Notes under the pieces: model-generated
Databases searched by the model: none
What the model was told of the DNA's origin: nothing
The model's input: only the letters and a program-made list of their open reading frames with translations
Made by a program: the position numbers and the translations under genes
Source: Devosia sp. 67-54
Lineage (GTDB): Bacteria > Pseudomonadota > Alphaproteobacteria > Rhizobiales > Devosiaceae
Direction: 5' to 3'
Assembly: GCF_001899075.1 (NCBI RefSeq)
Contig: NZ_MKVA01000005.1
Coordinates: 1,139,014-1,203,013 of the forward strand
Length of the DNA stretch: 64,000 nt
Shown: piece by piece, positions 39,322-50,711 of the stretch
How positions within the stretch are numbered: position 1 is the stretch's first letter
Layout: each line of letters starts with the position of its first letter

Positions 39322-40410
39322 GTGGCCCGCCTAAGCCGCTATCTGGCAAGGCTTTTCTGGTCCGAGGCGATGGCGCTGTTTGCCGTCGCCGCCTTTCTGC
39401 TGTTCCTGATTCAGTGCCTCAGGCTGTTCGACCTCGTCTCCGACAAGGGCCAGAACGTGCTGACGCTGGTGGGCCAGACGCTGCTGACCATGCCCGGGCT
39501 CGGCGTGGCGTTCCTGTATGTCTGCCTCGGCATCGGCCTCGGCCGGGCGCTGCGCGGGCTGCAGGCCAGCAGCGAGCTGGGCATCATCCATTCCAACGGG
39601 CTGCTGCCGGTGCTGCTGCGGGCCATCGGCCTCTACACCCTCATCGGCACGGTCGCGGTGCTGCTGCTGTCGCATGTCGCCGATCCGCTGGGCTCGCGCG
39701 CCACCAATGACTGGTCGACCAGCATCGCGGCAGACCTGGTGTCGCGCAGCATGATCCCGCACCGCTTCACCTCGCTGGGCGGCGGTGTGTCGATGGTCAT
39801 CGGCGGGCGCGATTCGCGCGGCAACATCAGCGATTTCTTCGCCGACGACCCGCGCGACCCCGATCTGCACCGCACCTATTTCGCCCGTGCCGCCATCATC
39901 ACCCATGACGAGCAGGGCTACGTGCTGCGCATGCACGACGGGGCGGTGCAATACCTCACGGCCGACGGCCGCTTCTCGCAGGTGGCGTTCAAGCAGTACG
40001 ATCTGCCGATGGACCGGCTGGCGGCCGATTCCGGGGCCGCCGACGGCCTGGCGCAGAGCCCGAGCTACGACCTGGTCGCCACGGCGCTCGAAACCGGCCA
40101 TTGGGACCCGGCGGTGGTCAAGACCCTGCTCAAGCGCAGCGGCGAAGGGCTGCGGGTGCTGGCGCTGTGCGCCCTGGTCACGGCGCTGGCGCTGTTCCCC
40201 AGCGGCCGGCGGCGCGGCGACGCGCCGGTCGAGATCGTGGTGCTGGGCGCCGCCTTCATCGAGCGCGCCCTCACCTCCTACGTCGTCGGCCCGGGCATTC
40301 TGGGGGTCGCGTCGGGATCGGTGATCATCCTCGCTGCCGCGTTGGTGCTGCTCGGCGCGCGGCTGCGGGTGTTCCGGCCGGTCCGCTGGCGGCGGAAGGC
40401 GGCGGCATGA
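39322..40410 (+). CDS. lptF: LPS export permease LptF
   Basis: MARLSRYLARLFWSEAMALFAVAAFLLFLIQCLRLFDLVSDKG...; YjgP/YjgQ family; upstream of lptD. Confidence 0.85.
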   Translation: MARLSRYLARLFWSEAMALFAVAAFLLFLIQCLRLFDLVSDKGQNVLTLVGQTLLTMPGLGVAFLYVCLGIGLGRALRGLQASSELGIIHSNGLLPVLLRAIGLYTLIGTVAVLLLSHVADPLGSRATNDWSTSIAADLVSRSMIPHRFTSLGGGVSMVIGGRDSRGNISDFFADDPRDPDLHRTYFARAAIITHDEQGYVLRMHDGAVQYLTADGRFSQVAFKQYDLPMDRLAADSGAADGLAQSPSYDLVATALETGHWDPAVVKTLLKRSGEGLRVLALCALVTALALFPSGRRRGDAPVEIVVLGAAFIERALTSYVVGPGILGVASGSVIILAAALVLLGARLRVFRPVRWRRKAAA

Positions 40411-40679
40411 GCGTGAGGGGCGGCGCGAGGCGGAAATTAACCATCCGGCACGCTGCCGGCCGGCAATTTACGCAGGTTTATCTAACGCCAAATAACCATT
40501 GCGGCGTGGTCCTTTATGGTGTCGTCGCCGGTTTTGTGCTGTATGTAGCTTTCGAGTTGGCGGCCGGGCATCCGGCCGTCGGGGCGTGGGGACCCGCATC
40601 TGCCGCTCTGGGGCCGGCATTTGTGGGCGTTTTTGTTGGGCGCAGGGTGCTGTTCAGACAACCGGACGGGCGAGCATGA
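40407..40679 (+). pseudogene. C-terminal remnant / minimised lptG in the operon slot (90-aa ORF)
   Basis: ATGA overlaps with both lptF stop and lptD start; 'GVVLYGVVAGFVLYVAFELAAGHPAVGAWGPASAALGPAFVGVFVGRRVLFRQPDG' aligns by eye to the C-terminus of the 21054..22118 LptG-like protein; no room for a full gene. Confidence 0.7.
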
Positions 40680-42982
40680 CGATCTTGCCCCGAGGCAGCA
40701 GCAACGGATCTCGGACGCGGCGGGCGATTGCGCGCGTCCTCGCCGGATTCGGCCTGGTGCTGCTCACGGCGCTGCCGGCCCACGCCACGCTGCTGCCCGA
40801 GGGCTTTTTCGACATGGTGCCGTCGCCCGGCGGCAACCCTGCGGCGGTCGAGGCCGACCAGATGTCGTACGAGGGCGGCACCGGCATGATCGCCGCCGAC
40901 GGCAAGGTGGTGATGTCCTACCAGGGCTTCACGCTGACGGCCGACCGCGTCGAATACAACATGCAAAAAGGCTCGGTCATGGCCGTGGGCCACGTGACGC
41001 TGACCAATGGCGGCACGGTGATGCACATGGACTCGATCGAGGTCACGGGCGGCCTCAAGGAGGCGTTCCTCAATTCGCTGACGATCACCACCGGCGAAGG
41101 CGCCAGGATCACCGCCGGCAGCGTGCACTTCCAGTCCGATTTCGAGACCATGCTGACCGATGCGAGCTATTCGCCGTGCGGCCTGTGCATCGACAGCAAG
41201 GGCCGCAAGATCGGCTGGAAGGTGAAGGCCGCCAAGATCCACTACAGCCGCGACCATGCCTCGGTGACGCTGGAGCAGCCCTCGCTCGAACTGCTGGGCA
41301 TTCCGGTGGCCTGGCTGCCGTGGTTCTGGGTTCCCGATCCGACGCAGCCGCGCGCCACGGGCCTGCGCATGCCCAGCGTCGACTACGACGCCAAGCGCGG
41401 CGCCGTCGCCGCAATCCCGTATTTCGTGCCGGTAGGCGAAGACATCGACCTGGTGCTCACGCCGCAATTGATGAGCCGGCAGGGCGTGCTGATGGGCGGC
41501 GCGCTCAAATGGCGCCTGCCGCCCTATGGCGAGGTGTCGATCAAGGCGTCCGGCCTCTACCAGCTCGACAAATCCGCCTTCGCCGGCACGGTCGGCGACC
41601 GGCAGTGGCGCGGCGCCATCCAGACCTCGGGCCGCTTCACCCCGGCCGACCACTGGATCGCCGGCTGGTCGTATTCGACCTTCACCGACCAGGCGTATCT
41701 GGTCGACTACAAATTCACCGACGCCGACAGCTACACCAACCGCGTCTACGGCACCTATCTCAACGAGATGACCTATTTCGATGCGCGCATCGAACGGGGC
41801 AACCTGCTCGGCAACTACGCCACCGACGATCCGGCGCAGGCGACGCTGCTGCCGCAGGTGACGTTCGAGCACGTGCAGGACCTCGCCCCCGGCTTCGGCC
41901 GCGCGCATCTGAGCGGCGAATTGCTGCGCGTCACGCGCCAGGCCGACCAGACCGCGACCTATGGCGGCATCCCCTACGTCACCGGCTACGAGGGCACCAA
42001 GCAGCACCTCGCGCTCGAAGGGGCGTGGGAAGACCAGTTCATCCTGCCCGGCGGGCTGGTGGCGACGCCCTATCTCGGCGCCCGGCTCGACGCCACCTCC
42101 TACGACCGCACGCTGGGGGCCATTCCGTCGCTTCCCGCACCGGCACTTCCCTACCCGACGCAGTTCGACAGTTCGCTGCTCAGCGTCACGCCGATCGCGG
42201 CGATGGACGTGCGCTGGCCGCTGGTGGCCAAATCCGGCTTCGACACGCACCTGGTCGAGCCGGTGGCGCAACTGGTCTATCGCGGCTCGTCGACCACCAA
42301 TGTCGGCATCACCAATGACGACGCGCAGAGCTTCGTGTTCGATACCTCGAACCTGTTCACCTACAACCATTTCTCCGGCATCGACCGGCAGGATACCGGG
42401 CTGCAGGCCAATATCGGCGCGCACTATCTCGGCAATTTCGCCGACGGGAGCTGGATCGACCTCGTCGCCGGCCAGTCCTTCCATCTCGCCGGCGTCAACG
42501 CCTTCGGCGCCAGCGACGCGGCGCAGACCGGCACCAGCACCGGGCTGGGCAGCGCCGAATCGTACCTCGTGGGCAGCGCCCGCGCCGGCTTCGCCAACGG
42601 GCTGACGCTCGCCGGCAAGCTGCAGGTCGATCAATCGACGCCGCGCATCACCCGCGCCGGCGCCGGCGCCAGCTTCACCTTCGCCAACGGCCTGTCGACC
42701 AGCGGCACCTACATCTACATCGCCAAGGACGCGGCGCTCGGCACCACCGTCGACCAGCACGAGATCCAGGGCGCGGTGGGCATTCCCGTCGCCGATTACT
42801 GGCGCCTCAACGGCGACCTGACCTGGAACCTCGCCAGCAATTCCTGGCTGCGCTCCGATGTCGGGGTCACCTATGACGACGGCTATCTGGTGCTGGGGGC
42901 CGGCGCCAATTTCACTCCGACGAGCTGGGGCACCGGCTTTACCTTCAAATTGAAGGGACCCGACGGCCAGGCCGTTTTCTGA
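40676..42982 (+). CDS. lptD: LPS-assembly protein LptD
   Basis: 'VEADQMSYEGGTGMIAADGKVVMSYQGFTLTADRVEYN' OstA-like N-domain, beta-barrel C-domain; operon with surA-pdxA-rsmA. Confidence 0.88.
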   Translation: MTILPRGSSNGSRTRRAIARVLAGFGLVLLTALPAHATLLPEGFFDMVPSPGGNPAAVEADQMSYEGGTGMIAADGKVVMSYQGFTLTADRVEYNMQKGSVMAVGHVTLTNGGTVMHMDSIEVTGGLKEAFLNSLTITTGEGARITAGSVHFQSDFETMLTDASYSPCGLCIDSKGRKIGWKVKAAKIHYSRDHASVTLEQPSLELLGIPVAWLPWFWVPDPTQPRATGLRMPSVDYDAKRGAVAAIPYFVPVGEDIDLVLTPQLMSRQGVLMGGALKWRLPPYGEVSIKASGLYQLDKSAFAGTVGDRQWRGAIQTSGRFTPADHWIAGWSYSTFTDQAYLVDYKFTDADSYTNRVYGTYLNEMTYFDARIERGNLLGNYATDDPAQATLLPQVTFEHVQDLAPGFGRAHLSGELLRVTRQADQTATYGGIPYVTGYEGTKQHLALEGAWEDQFILPGGLVATPYLGARLDATSYDRTLGAIPSLPAPALPYPTQFDSSLLSVTPIAAMDVRWPLVAKSGFDTHLVEPVAQLVYRGSSTTNVGITNDDAQSFVFDTSNLFTYNHFSGIDRQDTGLQANIGAHYLGNFADGSWIDLVAGQSFHLAGVNAFGASDAAQTGTSTGLGSAESYLVGSARAGFANGLTLAGKLQVDQSTPRITRAGAGASFTFANGLSTSGTYIYIAKDAALGTTVDQHEIQGAVGIPVADYWRLNGDLTWNLASNSWLRSDVGVTYDDGYLVLGAGANFTPTSWGTGFTFKLKGPDGQAVF

Positions 42983-43046
42983 CACACCGATTTCAGCCGC
43001 ATTTTTCACCCACACACGCCGCGAGGCACTCTTCAACAGGCACGCT

Positions 43047-43940
43047 ATGAACATGCATCGTGTTATCGGCGCCGCTCTCCTCAGCCTGACGCTGCTCGTG
43101 GCAGCGCCGGCCGGAGCGGCGACGGTCAAGATCACCGTCAACGGCACCCCCATCACCGACGTGCAGATCAGCCAGCGCCTGGCGCTGATGAAGCTCGAGA
43201 ACCGCAGCGGCAGCAAAGCCGCGCAGGACGAGCTGGTCAACGAGGCGCTGGAGGTGCAGGAGGCCAAGCGCCTCGGCTTCGAGATCTCGGAAGCCGACAT
43301 CGACGCGGCGGTGCTGCAACTGGCGCGCAACATGCGCCTGTCGGACACCAACCTCAAAAAGGTGCTGACCGACCGCGGCGTGGCGATCCAGACGCTGCGC
43401 GACCGGCTCAAGGCCAACATCGCCTGGAACAAGATCACCGCCACCGCCGTCAGCTCGCGCGTCACCGTGTCGGAGGCCGAGATCGACAAGGAGGCCAAGG
43501 CCAAGCTGACTGCCGCCAACAGCTTCGACTACATCCTCAAGGAAGTGCTGTTCCTCACCGTCAAGGGCGGCCCCTCGGCGGCGGCGCGGACGGCGCAGGC
43601 CAACAAATACCGCGCCGCGTTCAAGGGCTGCGACAGCGCGGTGCAGGAATCGCTGGCCTACACCGACGCGGCGGTGCGCGACGTGGGACGGCGCCACGCG
43701 ACGCAGCTTCCCGATCCGATCGCCGCCGAGCTCAGCAAGCTCAATGTCGGCGGCATCACCAAGCCGCGGGTGGTCGAGAACGGCGTGTCGATGTTCGCCG
43801 TGTGCAGCAAGGAAACGTCGGACGACACCACCTACCTCGCCGACAGCATCCGCCAGAACCAGGGCAACGGCGCGCTGAAGACGGAAGCCGACAAATACCT
43901 CGCCGAGCTCAAGGCGAAGGCGCAGATCGTCTACAACTGA
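43047..43940 (+). CDS. SurA-like periplasmic chaperone/peptidyl-prolyl isomerase
   Basis: Signal peptide; '[59 protein letters not shown]' SurA N-domain; syntenic position. Confidence 0.82.
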   Translation: MNMHRVIGAALLSLTLLVAAPAGAATVKITVNGTPITDVQISQRLALMKLENRSGSKAAQDELVNEALEVQEAKRLGFEISEADIDAAVLQLARNMRLSDTNLKKVLTDRGVAIQTLRDRLKANIAWNKITATAVSSRVTVSEAEIDKEAKAKLTAANSFDYILKEVLFLTVKGGPSAAARTAQANKYRAAFKGCDSAVQESLAYTDAAVRDVGRRHATQLPDPIAAELSKLNVGGITKPRVVENGVSMFAVCSKETSDDTTYLADSIRQNQGNGALKTEADKYLAELKAKAQIVYN

Positions 43941-43942
43941 TC

Positions 43943-44947
43943 ATGGCCGGGCTCGCTCCCCTCGCGGTCAGCATGGGCGAGCCCGCCGGGATCGGCCCCG
44001 ACCTCATCCTGCAGCTTTATGCGCAACGGGCGGAGTACGAGCTGCCGCCCTTCATCGTCATGGGCAGCATGGCGTTCCTGGCGGCGCGGGCCCGCCGGCT
44101 CGGCCTCAACATCAATTTCGCGCAGACCACGGCGGCCGAAGCGGCCGGGCAGTTCCCCATCGCCCTGCCCGTCAGCCATATCGACGGGCTGGTGCCCGAC
44201 AAGCCGGGCGAGACCAGCCATCTGTCGGGCAAGGTGGTGATCGAGTCGATCGCGCGCGCCGTCAGCGAGACGCTGGGCGGCGCCTGCCGCGGCGTGGTCA
44301 CCGCGCCGATCCACAAGGCGGCGCTCTACACCGCCGGCTTCCGCTATCCCGGCCACACCGAATATCTCGCGGCGCTGTGCGCCAACGGCAAGGGCACGCC
44401 GCAGCCGGTGATGATGCTGGCGCACGAGGATCTGCGCGTGGTGCCGCTCACCATCCACGTGCCGCTGCGCGACGTGGCGGGCCTCGTCACGCAGAAGCTG
44501 ATCCGCGACACGGTGCTGATCCTCGAGCACGATCTGCGCACCCGCTTCGGCATCCTCGACCCCAGGATCGCCGTCACCGGGCTCAATCCGCACGCCGGCG
44601 AGAGCGGCAGCATCGGCACCGAGGACCGCGACATCATCCTGCCGGCCATCACCGACCTGCAGCATTCCGGCTCGCGCGTCGAGGGGCCGTTCCCGGCCGA
44701 CACCATCTTCCACCTGCCCAGCTGGAAGACCTACGACGCGGTGCTGGCCATGTACCACGACCAGGCGCTGATCCCGATCAAGACGGTGGCGTTCGACCAG
44801 GGCGTCAACGTCACGCTGGGCCTGCCCATCGTGCGCACCTCGCCCGACCATGGAACGGCGTTCGCCTTGGCCGGCACCGGACAGGCGTCGGCGGCCAGCA
44901 TGCTCGCCGCCATCCGCCTCGCCGACCGCATGACGAGCGGCGCTTGA
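43943..44947 (+). CDS. pdxA: 4-hydroxythreonine-4-phosphate dehydrogenase
   Basis: [23 protein letters not shown]...[26 protein letters not shown]...[16 protein letters not shown]...[37 protein letters not shown]. Confidence 0.96.
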   Translation: MAGLAPLAVSMGEPAGIGPDLILQLYAQRAEYELPPFIVMGSMAFLAARARRLGLNINFAQTTAAEAAGQFPIALPVSHIDGLVPDKPGETSHLSGKVVIESIARAVSETLGGACRGVVTAPIHKAALYTAGFRYPGHTEYLAALCANGKGTPQPVMMLAHEDLRVVPLTIHVPLRDVAGLVTQKLIRDTVLILEHDLRTRFGILDPRIAVTGLNPHAGESGSIGTEDRDIILPAITDLQHSGSRVEGPFPADTIFHLPSWKTYDAVLAMYHDQALIPIKTVAFDQGVNVTLGLPIVRTSPDHGTAFALAGTGQASAASMLAAIRLADRMTSGA

Positions 44948-45801
44948 GCCGGATCGACACGCTTCCGCCGCTGCGCGAGGTCATCGCGCGGCACGGCCTC
45001 AGCGCCAAAAAGCAGCTCGGGCAGAACTTCCTGCTCGACCTCAACCTCACCGCCCGCATCGCGCGCGCCGCCGGCAATCTCGCGCAGCACACCGTGATCG
45101 AGGTCGGTCCGGGCCCCGGCGGCCTCACCCGGGCGCTGTTGGCCGAGGGCGCGCGCCGCGTCATCGCCATCGAGCGCGACGAGCGGGCGATCCCGGCGCT
45201 CGAGGAGATCGCGGTGGCCTATCCGGGCCGGCTCAGCATCATTGCCGGCGACGCCATGGCCACCGACTACGCCGCGCTCGCCGACGGGCCGACGCGGATC
45301 GTCGCCAATCTGCCCTACAATATCGGCACCGAGCTGCTCATCGGCTGGCTCACCGCCGAGCCGTGGCCGCCGTTCTACGAGAGCCTGACGCTGATGTTCC
45401 AGCGCGAGGTGGCCGAGCGCATCGTGGCGCGGCCCGGCGACGACGCCTATGGGCGGCTGGCGGTGCTGGCCGGCTGGCGCAGCGAGGCGCGCATCGCCTT
45501 CAACGTGGCGCGCTCGGCCTTCACGCCGCCGCCCAACGTCACCTCGGCGGTGGTGCATCTCGTGCCCAGGCCGGTCGACCCAACGATCCCGGTGCGCAAG
45601 CTCGAAGCCGTCACCCGCGCCGCCTTCGGCCAGCGCCGCAAGATGGTGCGGCAAAGCCTCAAGGCCACCGGCGCCCCGGTCGACACCCTGCTCGCCGCGG
45701 CCGGCCTCAAGGGCGACGAACGCGCCGAAGTGCTGCCGATCGACGCCTTCCTCGCGATGGCGAAAGCTCTTGCTGCGGTGCCCGTGGCCCCAGCCGGCTA
45801 G
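44944..45801 (+). CDS. rsmA: 16S rRNA (adenine1518/1519-N6)-dimethyltransferase (TTG start)
   Basis: '[44 protein letters not shown]...[12 protein letters not shown]'. Confidence 0.95.
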   Translation: MSRIDTLPPLREVIARHGLSAKKQLGQNFLLDLNLTARIARAAGNLAQHTVIEVGPGPGGLTRALLAEGARRVIAIERDERAIPALEEIAVAYPGRLSIIAGDAMATDYAALADGPTRIVANLPYNIGTELLIGWLTAEPWPPFYESLTLMFQREVAERIVARPGDDAYGRLAVLAGWRSEARIAFNVARSAFTPPPNVTSAVVHLVPRPVDPTIPVRKLEAVTRAAFGQRRKMVRQSLKATGAPVDTLLAAAGLKGDERAEVLPIDAFLAMAKALAAVPVAPAG

Positions 45802-46439
45802 ATCGAGTCGATCTGGTCCTGCAGATCCTTGACGAAGCCCTCGAGGTCGCGCAGGCGGTCGCGCCGCAGGCGGGCAGCGGCGAGGATGGTGCGCACCTTC
45901 TGCGTCGAGGCTTCGAGGTCCTCGTTGACCAGCACGTAATCGTACTCGCGATAGTGCGCCATCTCGACCTTGGCGTTCTTCAGCCGCTTGCCGATGGTGC
46001 CGACGGAGTCCTGCGCCCGCCGCTCGAGGCGCGACTTCAGCTCCTTGATCGATGGCGGCAGGATGAACACCGTCACCATGTCGGGGCGGCACCGGTCGTA
46101 GAGCTGCAGCGTGCCCTGATAGTCGATGTCGAATAGAATGTCGTTTCCGGCAGCCAGCTGCTCTTCGACGTGGGCGCGCGGCGTGCCGTAGAAATTGTCG
46201 TGCACCTTGGCCCATTCCAACAGCTCGCCATTGGCGCGCATCTGCTCGAATTGCTGCACGGTGCGGAAGTAATAGTGCTGGCCTTCGACCTCGTCGGTGC
46301 GGCGCGCCCGGGTGGTCACCGAAACCGAGAGGGCGATATTGGGGTCCTGCGCAAACAGCGCGCGGGTGATGGACGACTTGCCGGCCCCCGACGGCGAGGC
46401 CAGAACCAACATCACGCCGCGGCGCGGGAACTCGATCAC
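45798..46439 (-). CDS. gmk: guanylate kinase
   Basis: [48 protein letters not shown]. Confidence 0.96.
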   Translation of the reverse strand: MIEFPRRGVMLVLASPSGAGKSSITRALFAQDPNIALSVSVTTRARRTDEVEGQHYYFRTVQQFEQMRANGELLEWAKVHDNFYGTPRAHVEEQLAAGNDILFDIDYQGTLQLYDRCRPDMVTVFILPPSIKELKSRLERRAQDSVGTIGKRLKNAKVEMAHYREYDYVLVNEDLEASTQKVRTILAAARLRRDRLRDLEGFVKDLQDQIDSI

Positions 46440-46442
46440 CGC

Positions 46443-47351
46443 CTACTCCAGATTCTGCACCTGCTCGCGGAACTGGTCGATCACGGCCTTGAGGTCGAGG
46501 CCGATCGCCGTCAGCTCCACGGCGTTGGACTTGGAGCACAGCGTATTCGCTTCGCGGTTAAATTCCTGTGACAGGAAGTCGAGCTTGCGGCCGGCCGGGC
46601 CGCCCTCGCGCAGCAGCGCCCGCGCCGAGGCGACGTGCGCCGCCAGCCGGTCGAGCTCCTCGCGGATGTCGGCCTTGGTGGCGAGCAGCAACGCCTCCTG
46701 CAGCAGCCGGTCCTCGCTAAGGCCGCTGCCGGCGGCGCTGAGCTCGGCGACCTGCTCGCGGAGCCGGCCGAGGGTCGCCTCGCGGCCGCGGCCGGGATGC
46801 GTCTCGGCCAGGTCGCGCAGCCGGGCGATTTCGTCGATCTGGCGCATGAGGATGGCTTCGAGCGCCCGGCCCTCGGCCTGCCGCGCCGTCCTGAGATCGC
46901 CCAGCGCCGCATCGACCGCCTCGTAGATCGCCGCCTGCAGCCGCTCCTCGGCGTCCGCGTCGAGCGGCGCGTCGTGCTGTTCCAGCACACCCTTGAGCGC
47001 CAGGATGCCGTCGAGCGTCGGCGGCGTGGCGTCGATGCGGGAGGCCACCTCGCGCAGCGCGCCGAGCACCGCATCGAGCGCGGCGTGGTTGATCACCACG
47101 CGCCCGCCCTCGCCTTCGCGCTCGATGTTGAGGTTGACCGTCACCGAGCCGCGGCTCAGCGCCTTGCCGACGCGGCGGCGGATTTCGGGCTCCAGCGCGT
47201 CATAGCCCGGGGTCAGCCGCATGCGCATGTCGAGGCCGCGCGCATTGACCGATTTGATCTCGACCGCAAAGACGATGCCGGGCACGCCGCCCTGGGCGCG
47301 CGCATACCCGGTCATGCTGGCGAGGGGTGAGGCCATCTGAGCCCGATACAC
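46443..47351 (-). CDS. YicC family protein (endoribonuclease-like)
   Basis: MASPLASMTGYARAQGGVPGIVFAVEIKSVNARGLDMRMRLTPGYDALEPEIRR; C-term 'LDFLSQEFNREANTLCSKSNAVELTAIGLDLKAVIDQFREQVQNLE'. Confidence 0.94.
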   Translation of the reverse strand: MYRAQMASPLASMTGYARAQGGVPGIVFAVEIKSVNARGLDMRMRLTPGYDALEPEIRRRVGKALSRGSVTVNLNIEREGEGGRVVINHAALDAVLGALREVASRIDATPPTLDGILALKGVLEQHDAPLDADAEERLQAAIYEAVDAALGDLRTARQAEGRALEAILMRQIDEIARLRDLAETHPGRGREATLGRLREQVAELSAAGSGLSEDRLLQEALLLATKADIREELDRLAAHVASARALLREGGPAGRKLDFLSQEFNREANTLCSKSNAVELTAIGLDLKAVIDQFREQVQNLE

Positions 47352-47354
47352 CGT

Positions 47355-48473
47355 TTATTGCGTGGTGTCTCCGGCGTCCTTGGCCTGTTCCTCCTCCAAT
47401 TGCTCCTTGGCCTGCTCGGCCTCGTCCGAAGCCACCGCCTGGCGGTATTTCAGCACGTTCCGGCGGTGCTCGGCATAGGTCGAGGCGAAGGTGTGCCCGT
47501 CTTTGGGGTCGGGCCCTTTGGCGACGAAATACAGGAACGACGTTTTGGACGGATGCGCCACCGCCTCGAGCGCATCGACGCCCGGATTGGCGATCGGTCC
47601 GGCCGGCAGGCCGTCGATCTGGTAGGTGTTGTAGGGCGTCTTGGAGCCGAGATCCCTGGTGGTCAGCGGCCGGTCGAGCTTCTGCTGGCCCAGCGTGATG
47701 CCGTAGATCACCGAGGGGTCGGTCTGCAGCCGCATGTGCTTGCGCAGCCGGTTGAGGAACACCGAGGCCACGTCCGGCCGCTCGCTGTCGATGCCGGTCT
47801 CCTTCTCGACCAGCGAGGCCATGGTGACGAGGTCGGCGGGCGAGCCGATGACGTCGTCGATCGCCGGGTCGCGCTTGGCCCAGATGTCGGCGACGGTGTC
47901 GGCCATCTTCTTCTGCATGCCGTCGATCACCGATTTGCGGCTGTCGCCGGGGAAGAAATCGTGCCGCACGGCGAGCAGCGAGCCTTCGGGGGGCGGCGTT
48001 ACCGGATCGCCGGTGAGGTTGAGGCCGGGATTGTTGAGCGCCTGCGCCACCTGCCAGGAGGTTTCGCCGGGCACCACGTTGACGAAGAATTCCTGCGGCT
48101 TGGTCTGGGTCACGACGCGCAGCATGTCGTCCATCGAGGCATGCGCGGGCATGATGTACTGGCCGGGCAGCAGCTTCGAACCCTTCAGGTGCAGCAATTC
48201 GATCGCGGCGCGGAACACCAGCGGCTGCAGCGCCCCGTCCTGGGTGAAGCCCTGCGCCACGAGGTCCTGCGTCACGGCGTTGAGGTTGCTGCCGCGCTCC
48301 ACCAGGAACGGCGTATCGGCATCCTTGGGGCCCGGCTCGTAGAACAGGTGCAGGCCGTAGGCCGTCACCCCGCCCAGCACCAGGATGGCGATGATCACGA
48401 GGCCGAACAGCCCGCTCAGCAACACCACCGCGCTCGAGCGCTTCCGCCGCTTCTTCCTGTCGCCCGACGCCAT
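47355..48473 (-). CDS. mltG: endolytic transglycosylase MltG
   Basis: 'FFVNVVPGETSWQVAQAL', 'LVTMASLVEKETGIDSERPDVASVFLNRLRKHMRLQTDPSVIYGI', 'YNTYQIDGLPAGPIANPGVDALEAVAHP'. Confidence 0.95.
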   Translation of the reverse strand: MASGDRKKRRKRSSAVVLLSGLFGLVIIAILVLGGVTAYGLHLFYEPGPKDADTPFLVERGSNLNAVTQDLVAQGFTQDGALQPLVFRAAIELLHLKGSKLLPGQYIMPAHASMDDMLRVVTQTKPQEFFVNVVPGETSWQVAQALNNPGLNLTGDPVTPPPEGSLLAVRHDFFPGDSRKSVIDGMQKKMADTVADIWAKRDPAIDDVIGSPADLVTMASLVEKETGIDSERPDVASVFLNRLRKHMRLQTDPSVIYGITLGQQKLDRPLTTRDLGSKTPYNTYQIDGLPAGPIANPGVDALEAVAHPSKTSFLYFVAKGPDPKDGHTFASTYAEHRRNVLKYRQAVASDEAEQAKEQLEEEQAKDAGDTTQ

Positions 48474-48629
48474 GGCTTCCCCTCTCGACCGCCGCCCGCC
48501 CAGCCATTTGCCTCAACGAAGCGGGCAAAACAAGGACGCAAGTGCAACCGAAGCTTGGGAAAACGTGCCGGGCGGTGGGGGCTGCCTTGCGCCCCCGGCT
48601 GGCGCCCTCGCGCTTTGGCGGATGCGCAT

Positions 48630-48760
48630 CCGGTGGTTGGGGCCCCCACCCTCGGTCCCTCCCCGCAAGGGGGAGGGAGGCGATAGAGCCGCCTGCCCCC
48701 GGCGCCGCAGTCAGGCTCCCCTCCCCCTTGCGGGGAGGGGATGGGGGTGGGGGCCACAGC
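48630..48760. repeat. large imperfect inverted repeat (intergenic palindromic element)
   Basis: Arms GGGCCCCCACCCTCGGTCCCTCCCCGCAAGGGGGAGGGAG and (rc) GGCCCCCACCCCCATCCCCTCCCCGCAAGGGGGAGGGGAG around a ~45-nt spacer, between mltG and fabF. Confidence 0.75.
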
Positions 48761-48811
48761 CACCACAGATCAGCCGCCGCTTCAGATCCGCTGGACTGGA
48801 CATGGGCCGCC

Positions 48812-50080
<1,269 letters not shown>

Positions 50081-50106
50081 CGATGCTGCCGTTCGGCCGG
50101 CTGGGA

Positions 50107-50343
50107 TCAGCCGACCGCCTTGGTAAGATAGCCCACGGCATCGCCGAAGGTCTGGATCGACTCGGCGGCATCATCGGGGATCTCGACCGAGAATTCTTCT
50201 TCGAAGGCCATCACCAGCTCGACCTGGTCGAGGGAATCGGCGCCGAGGTCGTCGATGAAGCTGGCCTTGTCGGTCACCTTCTCGGGATCGACATTGAGGT
50301 GCTCCACAACGATCTTGCGGACGCGGTCAGCGATATCGCTCAT
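50107..50343 (-). CDS. acpP: acyl carrier protein
   Basis: [61 protein letters not shown]. Confidence 0.98.
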   Translation of the reverse strand: MSDIADRVRKIVVEHLNVDPEKVTDKASFIDDLGADSLDQVELVMAFEEEFSVEIPDDAAESIQTFGDAVGYLTKAVG

Positions 50344-50551
50344 AGTTTTTGACTTCCCTTTCGATAGTCTTCGTTCGTTCTTGTCGCGCGAGCGCTGCAA
50401 AGACCGGCGCAACTCTAGGCGGGCTTCACGAACCCCGCAAGCCGGGGTCCTGGCCGTTCAACTCAGCGCGGGCAACTAACATACTCGCCGGGCTTTTGCC
50501 ATATTGCAGAAACGGCCGGCCCACAGGGCCATGAAGCCTGTTTTGTTTCGC

Positions 50552-50711
50552 GCTCTGGCCGATCAGTCGCGAGAGCGCCCGATCGGCCAACCGCTGAAAC
50601 TCCTTATTAGCTCTGGCCGATCAGTCGCGAGAGCGCCCGATCGGCCAACCGCTGAAACTCCTTATTAGCTCTGGCCGATCAGTCGCGAGAGCGCCCGATC
50701 GGCCAACCGCT
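50552..50711. repeat. 58-bp tandem repeat, 2.75 copies, each containing a hairpin
   Basis: Units start at 50552, 50610, 50668; unit GCTCTGGCCGATCAGTCGCGAGAGCGCCCGATCGGCCAACCGCTGAAACTCCTTATTA; hairpin arms TGGCCGATC/GATCGGCCA. Confidence 0.97.

Noticed and set aside
40514-43519. 1001-aa minus-strand ORF
   Set aside because: Antisense to lptD and surA; no domain; GC-frame artefact.
50552-50711. Possible CRISPR array
   Set aside because: Units are contiguous 58-bp tandem copies with no variable spacers and no cas genes; it is a tandem hairpin repeat.
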